DNA of 64,000 bases, taken from the NCBI GenBank assembly GCA_003254905.1, contig QANU01030108.1, positions 89,393 to 153,392 of the forward strand, read 5' to 3'. The DNA is from Nissolia schottii (lineage: Eukaryota; Streptophyta; Magnoliopsida; Fabales; Fabaceae). The notes below the pieces were generated by a model that saw nothing but the letters and a program-made list of their open reading frames with translations, searched no databases and was not told where the DNA came from. A program made the position numbers and the translations under genes. How positions within the stretch are numbered: the stretch's first letter is position 1; each line of letters starts with the position of its first letter. Of this stretch, positions 31,720 through 42,339 are shown one piece after another.

Positions 31720-34400
31720 GTTATCGGTTCGCAAGGGCTAGTTTTCTTGCGAAAACCTTCTAAATGTGTTAAAGCGTAAATCATGGATGAAAATACAATC
31801 GATTTAAACTAAATTTTTAAAAATTGTTTTCTCTTTATAATTGAACGTGTGGTAAATGCTTATACATAATATAATAACAACTAAACATAACTGAAGCTTA
31901 AATCATAATTACTAAGTCTAACTAAGTGTGACTTCTGACGACCCTGCCTGTAACTCACAGAAGCAACTACTAACATAAATATAAACTAACGACTCTGACT
32001 ACTCCATTGCAAAGCAGAGCTCACCATGAACTAGGAGACTAGTACTACTACTGAGTTAGAAGATCAACACCATGGACCTTATCTTGAACTGAAACAAATA
32101 GATGAAGGGTGAGTTCATCACTCTATCAATGGATACCACGGTATCACAACACATAACATATATTGAATCATAGATATTCATATTAATCAATAATCAAAAC
32201 AAGTCAATAATTGGATAATATATAAAACACTAATAAAACAAAAATAAATGAAGCACACAATGAAATAATTGTATCTATCCACCTCCATACGAGGGGTCAA
32301 GGAGATATTGATTCCCAACCTCAGTCAAGGAAGGCTCATGACACTAAACCCATATTGCCAACTAAGTCTATGGGCATGCTAAACTCGCGTGATAGCACTG
32401 GATATTTGAGTACGTTAAACCCGAATGAACGATATGGACTTGTGGGTATGCTAAATTTGTAAACTGAAATGGACTAATGGGTTAGCTAAACCCGCTCTCC
32501 AGGAGAGGCCTTATTGAGTATGCTAAACTCAAGCCCCAAACACAATCAAAACAAGCAATTGCAATATTGAATAATACATAACCTGTCATCAACTGAGTCA
32601 TATCTATCTAATCGTAATCCTACCGTGATGATATATATTTTATATATCTACTATATTATCTGAGTTATCTGAGCTGTTTGGGTTACCTGAGTTGTCTGAG
32701 TTTATCGGTGTTATTGTGCTCTCTAAGCTTTCTAAGTTATATGAGCTATTAGGCTACTAAGTTACTGAGATATCTAAACTACTGAGTGATTTGAGGAACT
32801 ATTTTGTCTACTACATCGTACTGTGTTCTGGGGTTCTTGTAAGGCTTGCCGAACACTAACTAGATTAACTAATTATCGAGGTTCATAGTGTTTTAACTAT
32901 GAACCTTGGTGGATTATCTAAAACTATGATCTACTGACAAACGGTGGGAACTGACGATTGTGATGAACCTTATTTATCGACTACGGCTTCATAACTTGGC
33001 TGGACTCTATACCATACAAACTCACGTTTGGTAACTACTAACTATGCTACTAATACTGCCTTAGGTTAACCATTTTGTATGTACTATACTACTAACTGAC
33101 TATATATTCCTAATTATTTACTACTATACTATAACCGCTTACTATTCTGGTAACTACTGACTAAGTTGATGTAACGTCGCTGACTAATTGTTCTGAATTG
33201 TTGTCTAATTACTAGAATTATGCTAGATAACTGGGTCTGTGGATGTGCTAAATCGGATTATAGGAAACGTTGAACTTGTGTCAAGGCAACAATCTTATAC
33301 CATCAATTTAGCTAGTGTGTAACATAAGTATTCTACCCTTGGATTTTCACGTTATACTGATTATGCTTTCTTTTAATCATACTTGGTGATCTAATCTATG
33401 ACATGTCTATTACTTAGCATCTAGGTTACGTTTGTATAGCTTACATTACTACCAATTATGAATCATGTTGCCTCTAAGCTAATAGGCATACTTCCCAAAG
33501 CATATAGTCTATAACATATTATCTCCTATTTACCCAACACATGCATAATAATCATACATTATACATTAAATCATAAAGCATATAAAACATAATTGACTTA
33601 ATTGAATGGCAGTGCATGACATAAACCGTTCAATGCACCAATATTTTCACTCACCTAGAATGGTTGACAAGGTGAGATCGACACTGGAAGGTTTCTAATG
33701 GGATGGTGCAAACACTCGGTATAAAAGACATAGGCATAACTTATCAGGAAACTAAAAGAGACGCTAATTGGTCGCATGCACTGCAACACAATTGTGCCTT
33801 GCTGGTGCAATAGCATTGCAACGCAACTATGCCCTACTGGCTTAGTAGTGCTACAACCCTAGTGCCAAGACCAAAACTACAAAAAGGAAAAGGGGACTAG
33901 GGGCGTACCAAAACAATAAGAGGAGATGACGTCATCTTCTCTTTTCAAATATCACTTTTGAGCACCCTACGCTTCACGGAGTCGACATAACTTAAACTAA
34001 GGAAAGTCCTCACATAAAAAGGACCTTCACTATGTTCATAAGTGCACTAAAGAAGTATGAAAAGACAAGTAGAAGTGTCTACTTGTCCAATGTGTAAAGA
34101 AAAAGCTAACAAGGGGTATCTGTGTGTGGGGGGTGGGGGTGTGTGTATACAAGAGAGGATTCACACCACTTCCAATAGAGTTGGGAGATATGGGACTTCT
34201 CACTCACAATGCTATTGTGCCTTGCCAGCACAATGACGCTCTGAACAATAGCGCTGCCGGAACACCATGATGCTCTGACATGAGGCCTACTCATGGACCT
34301 CTGGACTTCCTTGGGTCCACTATGACCCTTCTCTAGGTCCTACTAACCCTTCCTAAAGTCATACCAACCCTTTCTAAGAGTACTTAAAGAAACAGGTCAT
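31720..34400 (-). repeat. Long non-coding repeat, copy 3 (most diverged)
   Basis: Minus-strand orientation relative to copy 1. Shared landmarks: TTCTAGGTGAGTGAAAAT near 33660-33643; GATAGAGTGATGAACTCACCC near 32125-32105 with ATTTGTTTCAGTTCAAGATA after it; CATGGTGAGCTCTGCTTTGC near 32028-32008. Near the far end an 8-bp hairpin (TTCGCAAG 31728-31735 / CTTGCGAA 31746-31753) occupies a place comparable to the hairpins of copies 1 and 2. Ends are approximate. The body has expanded with GCTAAACCCG- and TGCCCTACTGG-type repeats. No coding capacity. Confidence 0.45.
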
Positions 34401-35489
34401 CACATATTTTAACCATGGTCAAATTTTGTGACTAAATATTATTCATTCTTATCAACTTGCATGCTTTATCTTTTTAAATATTGAATTATTAAAACTTATC
34501 ATTTACAACTTGAAAATTAGTGGACATCAAGTTAGAAAAAAGTGGGTCCGGTTTATCAAGTTAAAAAGCAAGTGGATAAAGTCGATCAAGTTGGTAAGCA
34601 AGTGTTTAAATTCTTTTGGCATTTTGTGATATCTTGATGCCTATATAAAGGCTTTAGGGGAGCCTTAAGAAACTTAAGCTTCGAGCTTCACCAAATCGTT
34701 TAGGCACTCAAAACATTTTGTGCAACCATTTGGTTATTTAGGTTGTTTTGTCTTCTTTTTATTATTTATTTGTATGTTGAGTGTATACATCGATAAGAAA
34801 ATAGTGTGAGGTATTTTGAATGTATTTGAAATTTGAGTTTGAGTAGAGTGTGACCTCTTTTTGCATCTCCATCATTATTTCCTTAGTGAAATTTTCTCGT
34901 CGCCTTTGCTCGTAGACGTAGGCTTTAAGCTGAATCATGTTAGACCCTTGAGTCATTTGTTATTATGTTTTCGTTTGTTTTCTTTATTTGTTGTGCACTT
35001 TGTTTATGCCCTTTTGGGACAATTTGGTAATATCAATTTGGTCCTTAATGACAATGATGATGATGATGATGATGATGATGATAATAACAATAATAAGATA
35101 TCTATGTTAGTCCTTGTCATTTTCAAACATGGGCCAAGTTCCCGTGCTTAGACAAATTTCATTAATATAGTTAAATCGTGATAAAGAAGGGGGGAAAGTA
35201 ACAATAATATGTTTTCGATATATTTAACTACACTTTTAAAAATGTGATTAATCACAAAAGAATTAATTTGACCCATGTTTAAAATTGACAAGGTTAACAA
35301 AAATGAAAAAAAAAAGTTCTTGCATATAAAGGAAGAAACAAAAAAAAAAAATAGTTTGGAGATCCAAAAGGGGTAAGAGGGTTTGTTTTGCAATGTATTG
35401 GAGGCGTGTTGTTCGTGGAATGATTTTCATTTTTAGGAATATAATTTTTAGGAATGTTATTCTTAGGAAAAGCTTTCTCGAGAATACAC
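34401..35489. other. Intergenic, no gene recognised
   Basis: Repeats of ATCAAGTT/GCAAGT words (34500-34610), a TATA-like CCTATATAAAGGC at about 34641, and a (GAT)n run near 35053-35082. A promoter of a lost retroelement is possible, but I see no coding sequence. Confidence 0.35.
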
Positions 35490-36238
35490 TTTGAAACATA
35501 GTTATTAAACCCGGCTTATGACTTGAACTGGCCACCCCATTGGATCACTGGGTCATTGGGTCACTTGTTGACCCAGATAAAAATAAAATAAATATATAAC
35601 CTAATAATGTAAAAAAAAAACCAAATAAATAATATGCATTTATTTAAACATCCATCATAACATAAAATGACTTAAAAATACATAAGCAATGTTCAAAATT
35701 CAAATCCCATCCCATACATAAACTATACAAGTTCAAGATCCTAAATCACAAATAAAAAGTTTAATTAATAAGTAAACCAAGTTTTAAATCACAAATACAT
35801 AACAACAACAATACATATAACGATTATGCCCAAGAAGTCATGGGGTCATATTGAGGTTCAATGTCTCCTTCATTAAGTAAATCTTAATCTATTAATGGAA
35901 CTTGGGATATTGGAACTTCTAATGAAGGTGTTTGATCCGAAGACATCTCTAGTTAAGATAAAACAAACACATTTTTATATTGATGATTGGGAAATAACTC
36001 AAGTGAGGTGAGCATTGAGCGTTGTTTCTATTTTTCTTTACTTTTTATTTTTTTTTACTAAAACGACGCCGTTTTGTTATTTTTTTAAAAAAAAAACAAA
36101 GCAAGACCCAACTGGCTCGGGTCACCGATTTTTATGAAAACTGGCCAGGTCACCCCAAGTATAGAACATGGCCGACCCAATAAGATAATCGGCCCAGTCC
36201 CATGGCCGGGTCACCGGGTTTTATAACTATGTTTTGAA
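35490..36238. mobile_element. Non-autonomous DNA element with AGTTATTAAACCCGG ends
   Basis: The left end reads TTGAAACATAGTTATTAAAC and CCGG; the reverse complement of the right end reads CAAAACATAGTTATAAAACC and CGG. Next to the right end is a CGGGTCACCGGG / GGTCACCCC-type GC-rich stretch, and the left side has GGGTCATTGGGTCACTTG. No coding capacity in about 750 bp. Confidence 0.65.
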
Positions 36239-36309
36239 GGTCTTTTGTTACAAATTAAATTATTAACAACATTCCGATAATACGATTTACTTTTCTGAAA
36301 ATACCCTTG

Positions 36310-36600
36310 ACAAAACTATGTATGTTGGTAGTGGTTCGACGTAATTCGACGGCAATCCGTTGTCGTCGGCAGTGGTCTGTCCCAGTCGGTAGTGGTCCAT
36401 CCCGCCCAACAGTGGTTCAATGTTATTTGGCGGTGGTCTATTGTCATGTGTTGGTGGTCCGACATCGCCCATCGGTGGTTTGAAATCGACAATAGGTGGT
36501 CCGTTGTTGGCTGGCCGGCGACGGTGGTCGATCGATGGTCGATGGTCAGCTGACGAGTGGTGGTCTGTCGAGGGTGATTAGACGGTTGTGATGATTGTCA
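36310..36600. repeat. GTGGTC-rich low-complexity tract
   Basis: Dense GGTGGTC, GTCGGCAGTGG and GGTCGATGG words, GC-richer than the surroundings. Open frames on either strand are repeat by-products. Confidence 0.5.
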
Positions 36601-36958
36601 AGGGTATGAGATTTTTGCTCTTTTTACGTTTCCAAAACATTCGAATCCCATTGCATGAGAATCTAACAATTCCATGAGGAGAGGGGAGAATAAAATTGAA
36701 TCAATTTTCATTCATGGGAATGCAAGTTATCTGAGACTATTTTCTTAAACCTTGAACTAAATGTGAAAATATTGCATTCTCATGGCTACATTCTTGAGAA
36801 TGTGAGAAGATTTTGCAAACGACGCGCTCTCTTAGTAGTATATTTATACCTTTCATTACTTAAAAAAAAAGAGTTTAATTATACTTTCATTGATCCAAAT
36901 GTCAAAATAAGTACTTCAAAACCCGATAGATCTTTAGTCTTGATATATTCTTAGGTAA

Positions 36959-37398
36959 AACTTCAATTTAGTCATCAAACAAAATATGGGTTAAACATGT
37001 TTTTAGTCTTTCATAAATTTTTAATTTTGTGTTTTATCCCTCATAAATTTTTTTGCCAAAAATCGTCCCTCATAATTTTTTTGTAAGGTTTTAGTCTCTG
37101 TCATCATGTTAAGTTATTAACTATTGACGTGACAATTAACTTGGTCGTGCAGCGAAAGTGGAGAAAGGGGGAGGAGAGAAGCAGGTGAGGTTGTTTCGTT
37201 AGTAGCGGCTAGACGGCAACTCATGGAGCTGTAGCAGAGAAGAAGAAGACAATAAGCGTAAGCTAAGATGAGTATTGGAGTATGCAAAGGAAGAACAAAT
37301 GAGTGCGCTTTAAAAAGGGTGAAGGACTAACAATATATATTTTTTAGGGATTAAGTAAGACAACAATATTTTGTTTAAAAACTAAATTGATGTTTCCT
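36959..37398. mobile_element. Short MULE-like MITE
   Basis: The left end AAACTTCAATTTAGTCATCA and AACAAAATAT matches the reverse complement of the right end, AAACATCAATTTAGTTTTTA and AACAAAATAT. The left subterminal part carries TTTTTAGTC..TCATAAATTTTT repeats and GACGTGACAATTAACTTGG, like the outer region of the 55.7-kb Pack-MULE. Interior about 150 bp, no gene. Confidence 0.5.
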
Positions 37399-37769
37399 CA
37401 GCATTCTCAAGAAAAGCAGACATATGTATCTTGCCTCAACAAGATTTACTACACTTCAATCTCAAGTATATTGCTAGGGGTTATCTTACATATACAACAA
37501 AAGTGAACAATAAAGAATAGACAACATACAAAATATAATAGTTTTTAATTATACATGGTCTCACATACTTATTATATTATACAATAATTTTGTCTTTCTT
37601 ACTATATTTTATATTTTGTAGTTGTCCATGTATGATTATGTAGCATTTCTCTATTATTAGACGTTGCCTATACTACAGTTCTACTTTGTTACATGATGAA
37701 ACTAGCTAGAAACTCACAATAACTAATGCCTTTCGGATCATACACTTTACTTGCACGCGGAGAAGGCCA

Positions 37770-38099
37770 TCATAATTCTTCTTTGTGTTCTTGAATTGGC
37801 CTTAAACTTGCAGCATACTTGTTAGCCCCTTCTTGTGAACAATCATCCCGTTCCCCATGACCAGCAGCAACGATGAGACGAGGATGGAGCCTCCCCTTGG
37901 AGCATTCCTGAACAATCAAACGCCCCAACTCTGAGTTCCCTCTGCTCATGTCCACCTTATCTATCAAATCCTTGAGTTGGCCTCTGCTCATTCGCACCTT
38001 GATTCTCACCGCGCCTCCTTCATGACCCACTACTGGGTGCACCAGTGCTCCCTTGCTGCTCCTCCTCTTCTTCCCAAACCCAAACCAAGCATTACCCAT
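37770..38099 (-). CDS. Small MGN-start plant protein (DUF4228/PADRE-like)
   Basis: Minus strand, single exon, 109 residues. The N-terminus MGNAWFGFGKKRRSSKG has Gly2 followed by a basic stretch, which fits N-myristoylation and membrane attachment. The core VRIKVRMSRGQLKDLIDKVD, ELGRLIVQECSKGRLHPRLI resembles the small plant DUF4228/PADRE group, in which a beta strand is followed by a 'ts-x-Q-L-x-x-L' helix. Members are often stress-induced; the biochemical role is unknown. A TATATAG box lies about 75 bp upstream, which supports this start. The frame is intact and its GC content is higher than the flanks, as for a real exon. The family assignment is by eye. Confidence 0.75.
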   Translation of the reverse strand: MGNAWFGFGKKRRSSKGALVHPVVGHEGGAVRIKVRMSRGQLKDLIDKVDMSRGNSELGRLIVQECSKGRLHPRLIVAAGHGERDDCSQEGANKYAASLRPIQEHKEEL

Positions 38100-38169
38100 A
38101 TTCTCCCCCCCCCCCTCTCTCTCTGTCTGCTAAGTGGTTGATTAATTGCCTCTGTATATGGATCAGGAT

Positions 38170-38177
38170 CTATATAA
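38170..38177 (-). promoter_or_regulatory. TATA box of the MGN-start gene
   Basis: Read on the minus strand, CTTATATAGATCC lies about 70-80 bp upstream of the ATG at 38099. A (CT)/(C)n run at 38102-38127 falls in the leader. Confidence 0.6.
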
Positions 38178-38199
38178 GGGAAGTGGGGGCGAGTTTTTG

Positions 38200-39644
38200 A
38201 TAGGAAGGCGCCACCCTCATTAAATACGCAAACCTATCAACTGGAAAGAAGTAACGTATGAAGCTTAAACACTAGAGTACCATTGTTGACAATTTGACAA
38301 GCATGAACGGGATAGATGTCTACCCAATGGGTGGATGAAGTCATGGACCGGCACGAGGACCATGACCAATTGACCATCCATCCTCTGTGCCACACAAAAT
38401 ATAGTAGAATTATGCATGGCCCCTCATTTATTGCTCCCTAGGCTGGGAAACATGAATTACGATTTCGATAACACAAGTTGGTTGGAATGGTAAGCAAATT
38501 AGTTCATTTTTTAAATGATTTTGGATTTAATATTGAAAAAAAAATTATTAAAAAGGACAATCACAATATTTTGAGCTAAAATAGTTGATCGCATTAGTAA
38601 TAAAATTTAAATACCATTGCAAAGAAAAAAAATATCTAGTATTATTTCAAATCCAATTTATTGCCCTCTTCTTTATGTGAGATTTGAGGAAACATATTAT
38701 CTTAGTCGAGAGTGGATTGTTTTAAATGAAATTCTTATTATGTGAAATTAAATGTAATCTCTCATCATCAATATCTTTATTGCTCGTGCCATGTGTAAGT
38801 CGTCTTCTCATTTAAAAGTGAGCAATCACAATTAATCTCATATGACAAGAATTTCACTTGAGATTGTCTATTTCTTATCCTAGCCACTCTAAAATGTTTA
38901 AATAGGTAGTAAAATATTTTTAATTTTCAGTTTTTGGTCTTTCAACATCCTTGAAGGTATGCTCATTTAAGGAGGTAGATATTGGCAATTTTTTTAAAAA
39001 ATGAGCATAAAAAACTTTTAAAATTATGTTTTTATTTTATTTTATTTCAAACAATGAGCACATTTTATACTCTTTCTAAAATAAGAGAATAAAATTAAGA
39101 TTGTGATATGGTTAAATATAATTTTTTTTAAAAAAAAGAGATAAAGTCAAAAGTTTAGAGTTATTAGATTTGGATTGGTCCATCTCTCAATTAAGACTAA
39201 AATAATTAATTGTTATTGCTAGTATGACCCGTTTTCAAGAGTTTGGTTTTCTAATGACGACGAATGGAACCGAATAATGAAATGATCAAGAGAATAACCC
39301 ACCCGTAATTGAAATGGGAAGGGTGACAAAAAAGCTTAATTAATGTAGTGTAGAAGCAGGTTTAGGGGTAAGCCAATTAATGCCGCCACATTTTTTTGAT
39401 TCACCGTTATGGTCTTATGGCGGCTCTGCAATTCTCATTCGCTATTTCCAATTCCATAATACTCTTTGGTACGGAACTTGAATTCCTTAGATTGGTCATC
39501 ACGTGCAAATAAAATTAAGTTGACGTTGTTAATTTCTTGTTATTATTCTAATTCTAGTTGCTTTAATTAGTCATGCTATCAAACAGAAGGAAGCAAGGCG
39601 AAAACCTAGTTTCTATTTTTGTTAGTAATGCTATATTCTCCAAT

Positions 39645-39692
<48 letters not shown>

Positions 39693-39739
39693 CCTCTTTC
39701 ACACTAAATGAAATTTTAAAAATAAAAAAAAAAACAATT
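38200..39739. other. Intergenic, no gene recognised; (AT)n at 39647-39689
   Basis: AT-rich DNA without credible frames. A (AT)n microsatellite of about 43 bases lies at 39647-39689. Confidence 0.5.
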
Positions 39740-40261
39740 GATGGACATTAAGGGAGGAGCATAGGATGGTGCTCCACATACACCCTTGGTCAGCCCACAT
39801 GAGGGACAAGAGGGGAACTATGAGAAGGTATGGACTGAGGAGCTTTGGATCATGTCCCCACATCCCCAGTTATCAACGGAACCAACCCAAGGCCTTTTGG
39901 TCACTCTTTGAGTTTAGAAATCTTTGTCTCAAAAGACGCCCTTGTCATAGTTTGCCAGCGTTAGGGTCAGAACCCAGATCTGAGGGCTTCCCCTGCACAC
40001 TCCAGCATGAGCTGATAGCTCATCCAATAGTTTTTCCCTTATATCCATTTAGGACTTGCACATCATAAGCAAAAGTGAGAAAGACAAAAGAGAGTTTTGT
40101 TTATCCTAGGAATAAGCAAGTAAGTTTTGAAGAGAGAGAGAGAGGACAACGACTTGTCCTTAGGGGAGCTGGCCTGGTGCTCCAGCCCAAGAAGGAAGGG
40201 GCTTTGGACCGCACCCTTGAGGTCAGCTCCAAATCTTGGAATATGATGAGAGAAATGCAAA

Positions 40262-40297
<36 letters not shown>

Positions 40298-40520
40298 CAA
40301 GAGAAAGGCAAGGCAGAGAAAAGGATATCAGAACTCAGCACAACATTCCCAAGAAAGAGATATTGGAGAGAAGCCGGAGAGAAACTCAAACCAAATGATG
40401 TCTTCGAAAAGAGACATTCTTTCTAAAGCCAAGGCAAGAGCCATCCACAAGAAGGCTTTGGTTGGAGGACAAGTGCCGGTCACTCTCCACATTCATCCCT
40501 CATAGCATCCTCCATACTTC
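39740..40520. repeat. Unclassified GC-richer repeat-like block with (GA)n
   Basis: GC-richer than its flanks, with GGTGCTCCA repeated (near 39770 and 40177) and ACACCCTTGG / GCACCCTTGAGG. A (GA)n run lies at about 40264-40302. Frames on both strands are low-complexity (RERERE / SLSLSL). It looks like part of a repeated element, but the class is not clear. Confidence 0.35.
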
Positions 40521-41590
40521 CATTTCCTCTACCTCAAATTTCATACTAAGGTTGCAAACCCAAAATCTCACTCATTCAATCATTTATGCATTTAAACTTG
40601 TTTTGAGTACAACGGTTTAAATCAACCATCAATGCCTTAATTTTGCAAAACTGATAAAAAGTTATTTCATTTAATATGCAGAAGAATTTATAGGTTAATT
40701 TTATGAATTTAAATGATTGATAATATAAAGTAAAGTTTTTGTTATCCTGTTGTTTAATCAAATTTTGATTTATAAGTAAAAATAATAGACTATATTTTTT
40801 GGTATTTAAAAATTTATTTTTGACAAATGTATACAGGTTAAGAAAATAATTAATTTGCATATATTCAAAGAAAATATTAAGTGTTTAAACTAAATTATTC
40901 TTATAAAAAATTGTAATGCAATTAATACAATAATAGAAAGTTCATAATAAATAGAAGCATAATTAAAAATATAATAATTAATATTTTCTTAATCTAATTA
41001 AAAAATAATTATTTTTAAATAAAATTTTGAGTGAGATGTGAAATATAAGGTAGGTAGGATGGAGTATTTATTTTTTTTAATTAAGTACAAAGGATGATAT
41101 AAAGGGGAACCCATTAATTAGCCTCCTATCACGTTTTTGTTTTTGGCCAATGTCGCGCATCACGGCATCACGTGAAATAGCCATTTACTGGCGACGACAT
41201 GACACAATTTAAGGCTGCATTCTTGGTCCGGCATCCGGATTGTGCAAACTATAAAAAAAATTTTCTCCCAAAAATAAAATATGGGTGAAGTTAATAAGTG
41301 CCTCTAGCACTTGGAAAGAGACTCAAAATACAATGATTTAAGATTTTTTTATGTATTTTAAATTTTTATTTTTTATGGATTATTTAACTAGAGTCTTAGC
41401 AAAATTCTTAAAATAATTATTCATTTAATTATTTTAGTATATATTTGACTAAATATATCAAATATATTGAGTTAAAAATGACCTAAATACTCAAATAAAC
41501 ACTTATCTTAAAAAGGATAAAGTAAATTAACTTTTATAGGGTTTTGTTAATAAGTACTTTACCTCAAAAATAATTGTTAAATAATAAAAA

Positions 41591-42339
41591 AGAATCCTAA
41601 ACTTTCACTCAGTTACAAGTAGATATCTCAAACTTTTAAATATTTAATTTAACCCTTAAATTTTCACTCACTAGTAAATAGCCACCACTAACCATTAACT
41701 CTTTCAATTAAATTTTTAAACTACAATAATTCTCATAGTTAAACATTATGTAAAATTATATTTAGCTCACTATCAAAATGTTTGAGAACGACAAGTTAAG
41801 ATTTATGAGTGCTATGTGTCAAAATTTTAACTGATTTTTTCTTAATTTTTCTTTTGTTATCTTATTAAACATTATTTAAAGACATGTTAATATATTAAAC
41901 AATTAAAAGATATTTAATAATAGATTTAGAATAACTACATATTTTTTTCTCATACTTAACTAGCAATATTAAAGCAAATTAAATTAAAAAAATTTAAGCA
42001 AATTAAATTAAAAAAATTTAACATGATTTATTTTAAATTTTATAGAAATGTATTAATATTTTTAAAAAACATTATATGGGAAAAAATTGTTAAAAATGGT
42101 AGAGATACTTTAGTAATAGTATTTTATTTGAAAATTATTGTAACTTAAGAAATTAATTTAATTTTTTTTATAAATGTCAGTAATTCTTTGTAAGTGAATT
42201 AAAGTTTAAGAATGTAATTGAGAGATTTGATGGTTGATGTTGGCTAATTGCAAGTGATTAAAAGTTTATAAATTAAATTGAAATATTTAAAACTTTAAAG
42301 TACCTACTTGCAACTGAGTAAAATTTTAAGGGATGTAGA
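41591..42339. mobile_element. AT-rich element with about 140-bp inverted repeats
   Basis: The left arm has TCCTAAACTTTCACTCAGTT, ACAAGTAG, CTTTTAAATATTTAATTTAA, TTTTCACTCACTAG, and AACCATTAACTCTTTCAATT. The reverse complement of the right arm has TTAAAATTTTACTCAGTTGC, AAGTAG, GTTTTAAATATTTCAATTTA, and AACCATCAAATCTCTCAATT. No coding capacity. A class II non-autonomous element, family not identified. Confidence 0.6.

Noticed and set aside
40075..40398. Arg/Glu-rich frame (RERERERE)
   Set aside because: Direct product of the (GA)n microsatellite.
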